Positions 16,801 through 17,669 of a stretch of DNA of 17,669 bases are shown here, in pieces. The notes under the pieces were generated by a model. It ran no database searches. It was not told the DNA's origin and was given only the letters and a program-made list of their open reading frames with translations. Position 1 is the stretch's first letter; each line of letters begins with the position of its first letter. The stretch comes from Flavobacteriaceae bacterium (lineage in GTDB: Bacteria; Bacteroidota; Bacteroidia; Flavobacteriales; Flavobacteriaceae), in assembly GCA_002690085.1 (NCBI GenBank), contig NZDM01000011.1:10364-28032 (forward strand), written 5' to 3'. The position numbers and the translations under genes were made by a program.

Positions 16801-17026
16801 CCGGACCCTCGCAAGCTGCCAAGGAGGCTGCTGCCGTACTAAATCCAACATATTTAAGAAAATCACGACGTGTGGTTGCAGAAGATTCTAAAGCATCCTT
16901 GTCTCCTAAAAATTCATCTACCGGAATTTCTTGAACGAATTCTTTATGTTTTAGAGACGCCAAAGCCGCAGATTGGACAGGACTTATCTCCTCAACATTC
17001 TTCCAGTATTTCTTATTTGACGACAT
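13898..17026 (-). CDS. actB: Alternative complex III subunit ActB, fused molybdopterin-oxidoreductase-like and Fe-S protein
   Basis: A 1042-residue periplasmic subunit. Near the N-terminus is a Tat export signal TTRRDFLKYVGF (R53, R54) followed by a hydrophobic stretch ending in LAAC (C72), which could also be a lipidation site. The large middle part (about 75-760) resembles the catalytic subunit of molybdopterin oxidoreductases; in characterised complexes it binds no molybdenum cofactor. The C-terminal part is a four-cluster ferredoxin domain: C783/786/789/793 (CTGCGACVIAC), C867/870/875/879 (CQHCNHAPCETVC), C899/905/909 (CVGTRYCANNC), and C955/958 with C987/991 (CSFC, CSAAC). In the third motif Thr902 stands where a fourth Cys would be, as expected for the [3Fe-4S] cluster of this family. 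The clusters carry electrons from quinol towards ActA hemes. It lies 15 bases after actA and 13 before actC. Confidence 0.96.
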   Translation of the reverse strand: MSSNKKYWKNVEEISPVQSAALASLKHKEFVQEIPVDEFLGDKDALESSATTRRDFLKYVGFSTAAASLAACEGPVIKSIPYVVQPEQIIPGVANYYATAIGNGYDFASLLIKTREGRPIKIECNSLAGENGTTNARVQASVLDLYDNQRLSGPLKDGENISWKDFYKEVGEKLEMVQSQDKAIVLLTQTYASPSTSKLISEFKAKYRNVSHVVYDAISESFAADAYEAKYGRRGLANYDFSKAKTIVSIGADFLGDWQGGGFDSAYAKGRVPKNGTMSRHIQFESNMSLSGANADKRVPLKPSQQKLALVRLYGKLTGSSVSVTLPPTIEAAVDSAAKEISKAGANAVVLTGVQDEKAQGLVIAINEFIKSKAFDPETIILTRQGNDKAVSALVKDMNAGNVGAVIMAGVNPVYTLPNTSAFVEGLKKTAVSVAFTMKNDETAAETQYVGAVPHYLESWGDLETKSGFYALMQPTIRPLFDTQQFQEALLVFNGSALNYHDYIKSFWTETILKEEGVWNQALHDGVYSGTPLATLDTATSKITKTPFSLAAAISTLSSVKSSDFELTLYPKTGMGDGQQANNPWLQEFPDPLTRTTWDNYLTVSEYDAKNLGLYLDPSNFFNQSSHDATGGLNGTYANVTVDGVTVKAPVIIQPGQARGTVGLSFGYGRTNGLKAEMQTGVNAYPLYKDFNATQAVAIAAAGGKHEFACVQLHNTLMGRGDIIKETTLKVFNTRDSEHWNPTPVVSLNHQETPVSSPDVDLWDEFDRSIGHHFNLSIDLNSCTGCGACVIACHAENNVPVVGKEEIRRSRDMHWLRIDRYYSSDETFAGDNTTKNDISGLGSSLSTFGEMEFPSENPQVAFQPIMCQHCNHAPCETVCPVAASSHGRQGQNHMAYNRCVGTRYCANNCPYKVRRFNWFLYNGNDEFDYHMNNDLGRMVINPDVTVRSRGVMEKCSFCIQTTQAVILKAKREGRPVVAGEFNDACACSAACSSGAMRFGDINEKESPISKLVEDDRAYYLLEHVGTKPNVVYQVKVRNKNEV

Positions 17027-17041
17027 ATATACGTTCCTTTT

Positions 17042-17669
17042 TTAATAGTGGCATTTCCCACATTCTAAACCACCCATTTGAGCAGCTGTTAGCTTATCAA
17101 CACCATACTTTTTTGAAAGTGCTTCGTGAATTTTTTCATAATACCCATTGTCTTCTACCTTGACATTGGTCTCTCTGTGACAGTTGATACACCAGCCCAT
17201 GGTTAATGGAGAATGCTGGTACATAATTTCCATTTCCTCTACTGGCCCATGACAAGTTTGACATTCAACCCCTGCAACTGTAACGTGTTGCGAATGGTTA
17301 AAATAAGCAAAATCAGGCAGGTTGTGAATTCGAATCCATTTGACTGGCTTAGTTTTTCCGGTGTACTTTTGCTCAACGTCGTCCCAACCAACGGCGTTGT
17401 AAAGTTTTTGAATCTCCGCATCGTAAAACTCTTTGCTGTATTCTTCCGTGGCAGTAGATGGCGCCACCTCATAAATTGATTTGTGGCAATTCATACAAAC
17501 ATTTAAAGATGGTATACCTGAATGTTTACTGACTCTTGCTGACGAATGGCAATACTTACAATCAATGCCATTGTCGCCTGCGTGAATTTTATGTGAATAA
17601 TGTATCGGCTGAATGGGCTCATATCCTTGATCTACACCCACTTGGGATAAATAGCCGTAAACAAAATAA
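17042..17669 (-). CDS. actA: Alternative complex III subunit ActA, multiheme cytochrome c (C-terminal part, cut by window edge)
   Basis: The frame is open to the right edge, so the true start is outside. A GTG at 17641 is not the start: the residues before it (YGYLSQVGVDQGYEP) continue the family sequence. Of the 208 visible residues, five CxxCH heme c sites are seen: CKYCH (37-41), CMNCH (58-62), CQTCH (136-140), CINCH (160-164) and CGKCH (203-207), numbered from the edge. ActA of characterised alternative complex III is pentaheme, so the full set may be present here. It is a periplasmic, membrane-attached electron carrier that connects the Fe-S clusters of ActB with ActE. The protein ends two residues after the last heme Cys (CGKCHY). 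Being first in the visible array, it is probably near the operon promoter, which is not in the window. Confidence 0.93.
   Translation of the reverse strand, partial: YFVYGYLSQVGVDQGYEPIQPIHYSHKIHAGDNGIDCKYCHSSARVSKHSGIPSLNVCMNCHKSIYEVAPSTATEEYSKEFYDAEIQKLYNAVGWDDVEQKYTGKTKPVKWIRIHNLPDFAYFNHSQHVTVAGVECQTCHGPVEEMEIMYQHSPLTMGWCINCHRETNVKVEDNGYYEKIHEALSKKYGVDKLTAAQMGGLECGKCHY

Noticed and set aside
17042..17641. ActA as a complete 199-residue protein starting at GTG 17641
   Set aside because: The frame continues to the edge with in-family sequence (GYLSQVGVDQGYEP), so GTG is an internal Val codon.
1..17669. Mobile element, phage, defence or biosynthetic cluster
   Set aside because: I looked for transposases, integrases, tRNA-linked attachment sites, terminal repeats and unknown gene pairs. 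All sizeable space is taken by recognised core genes, and no intergenic gap exceeds about 75 bases.

Overview
This window is a stretch of chromosome from a member of the Bacteroidota, most likely a flavobacterium. The evidence is the AT-rich coding, a SprA-type gliding/type IX secretion gene, an alternative complex III operon joined to a cytochrome oxidase, the gene order ruvB-queG-maeB-ruvA-sprA, and TAnnTTTG-like promoter boxes. Every gene I can support lies on the minus strand, so transcription runs from the high coordinates to the low ones. Both ends cut a gene: actA at the right edge and sprA at the left edge.

Right part (17669 down to 6919): one compact respiratory operon in the order actA (3' part)-actB-actC-actD-actE-actF-coxB-coxA. 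Gaps are 2 to 28 bases. ActA (five visible heme c sites), ActB (Tat-exported, four Fe-S cluster motifs) and ActE (monoheme lipoprotein) form the electron wire. ActC and ActF are the multi-span membrane subunits of the quinol side, and ActD is a small membrane subunit. CoxB (CuA) and CoxA (heme a, heme a3-CuB) are the oxygen-reducing partner. Together they would oxidise menaquinol and pass electrons to O2 without a bc1 complex. A strong hairpin terminator follows coxA at 6862-6893. Subunit III of the oxidase is not in the window.

Left part (6845 down to 1): housekeeping genes. ruvB and queG are 2 bases apart; maeB (malic enzyme with a phosphotransacetylase-like domain) stands alone between short spacers with candidate promoters; ruvA follows, and sprA starts directly behind ruvA in the same frame, apparently at a non-ATG codon. 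RuvA and RuvB form the Holliday-junction motor, QueG finishes queuosine synthesis in tRNA, MaeB links malate to pyruvate and NADPH, and SprA is the outer-membrane channel of type IX secretion.

I found no mobile element, CRISPR array, RNA gene, phage gene or defence system. The window looks like well-conserved core genome. I do not see a previously undescribed system. The points most worth a second look are a 25-histidine loop in ActF, a second histidine cluster at the CoxA N-terminus, an altered CuA motif in CoxB, and the forced non-ATG start of sprA.
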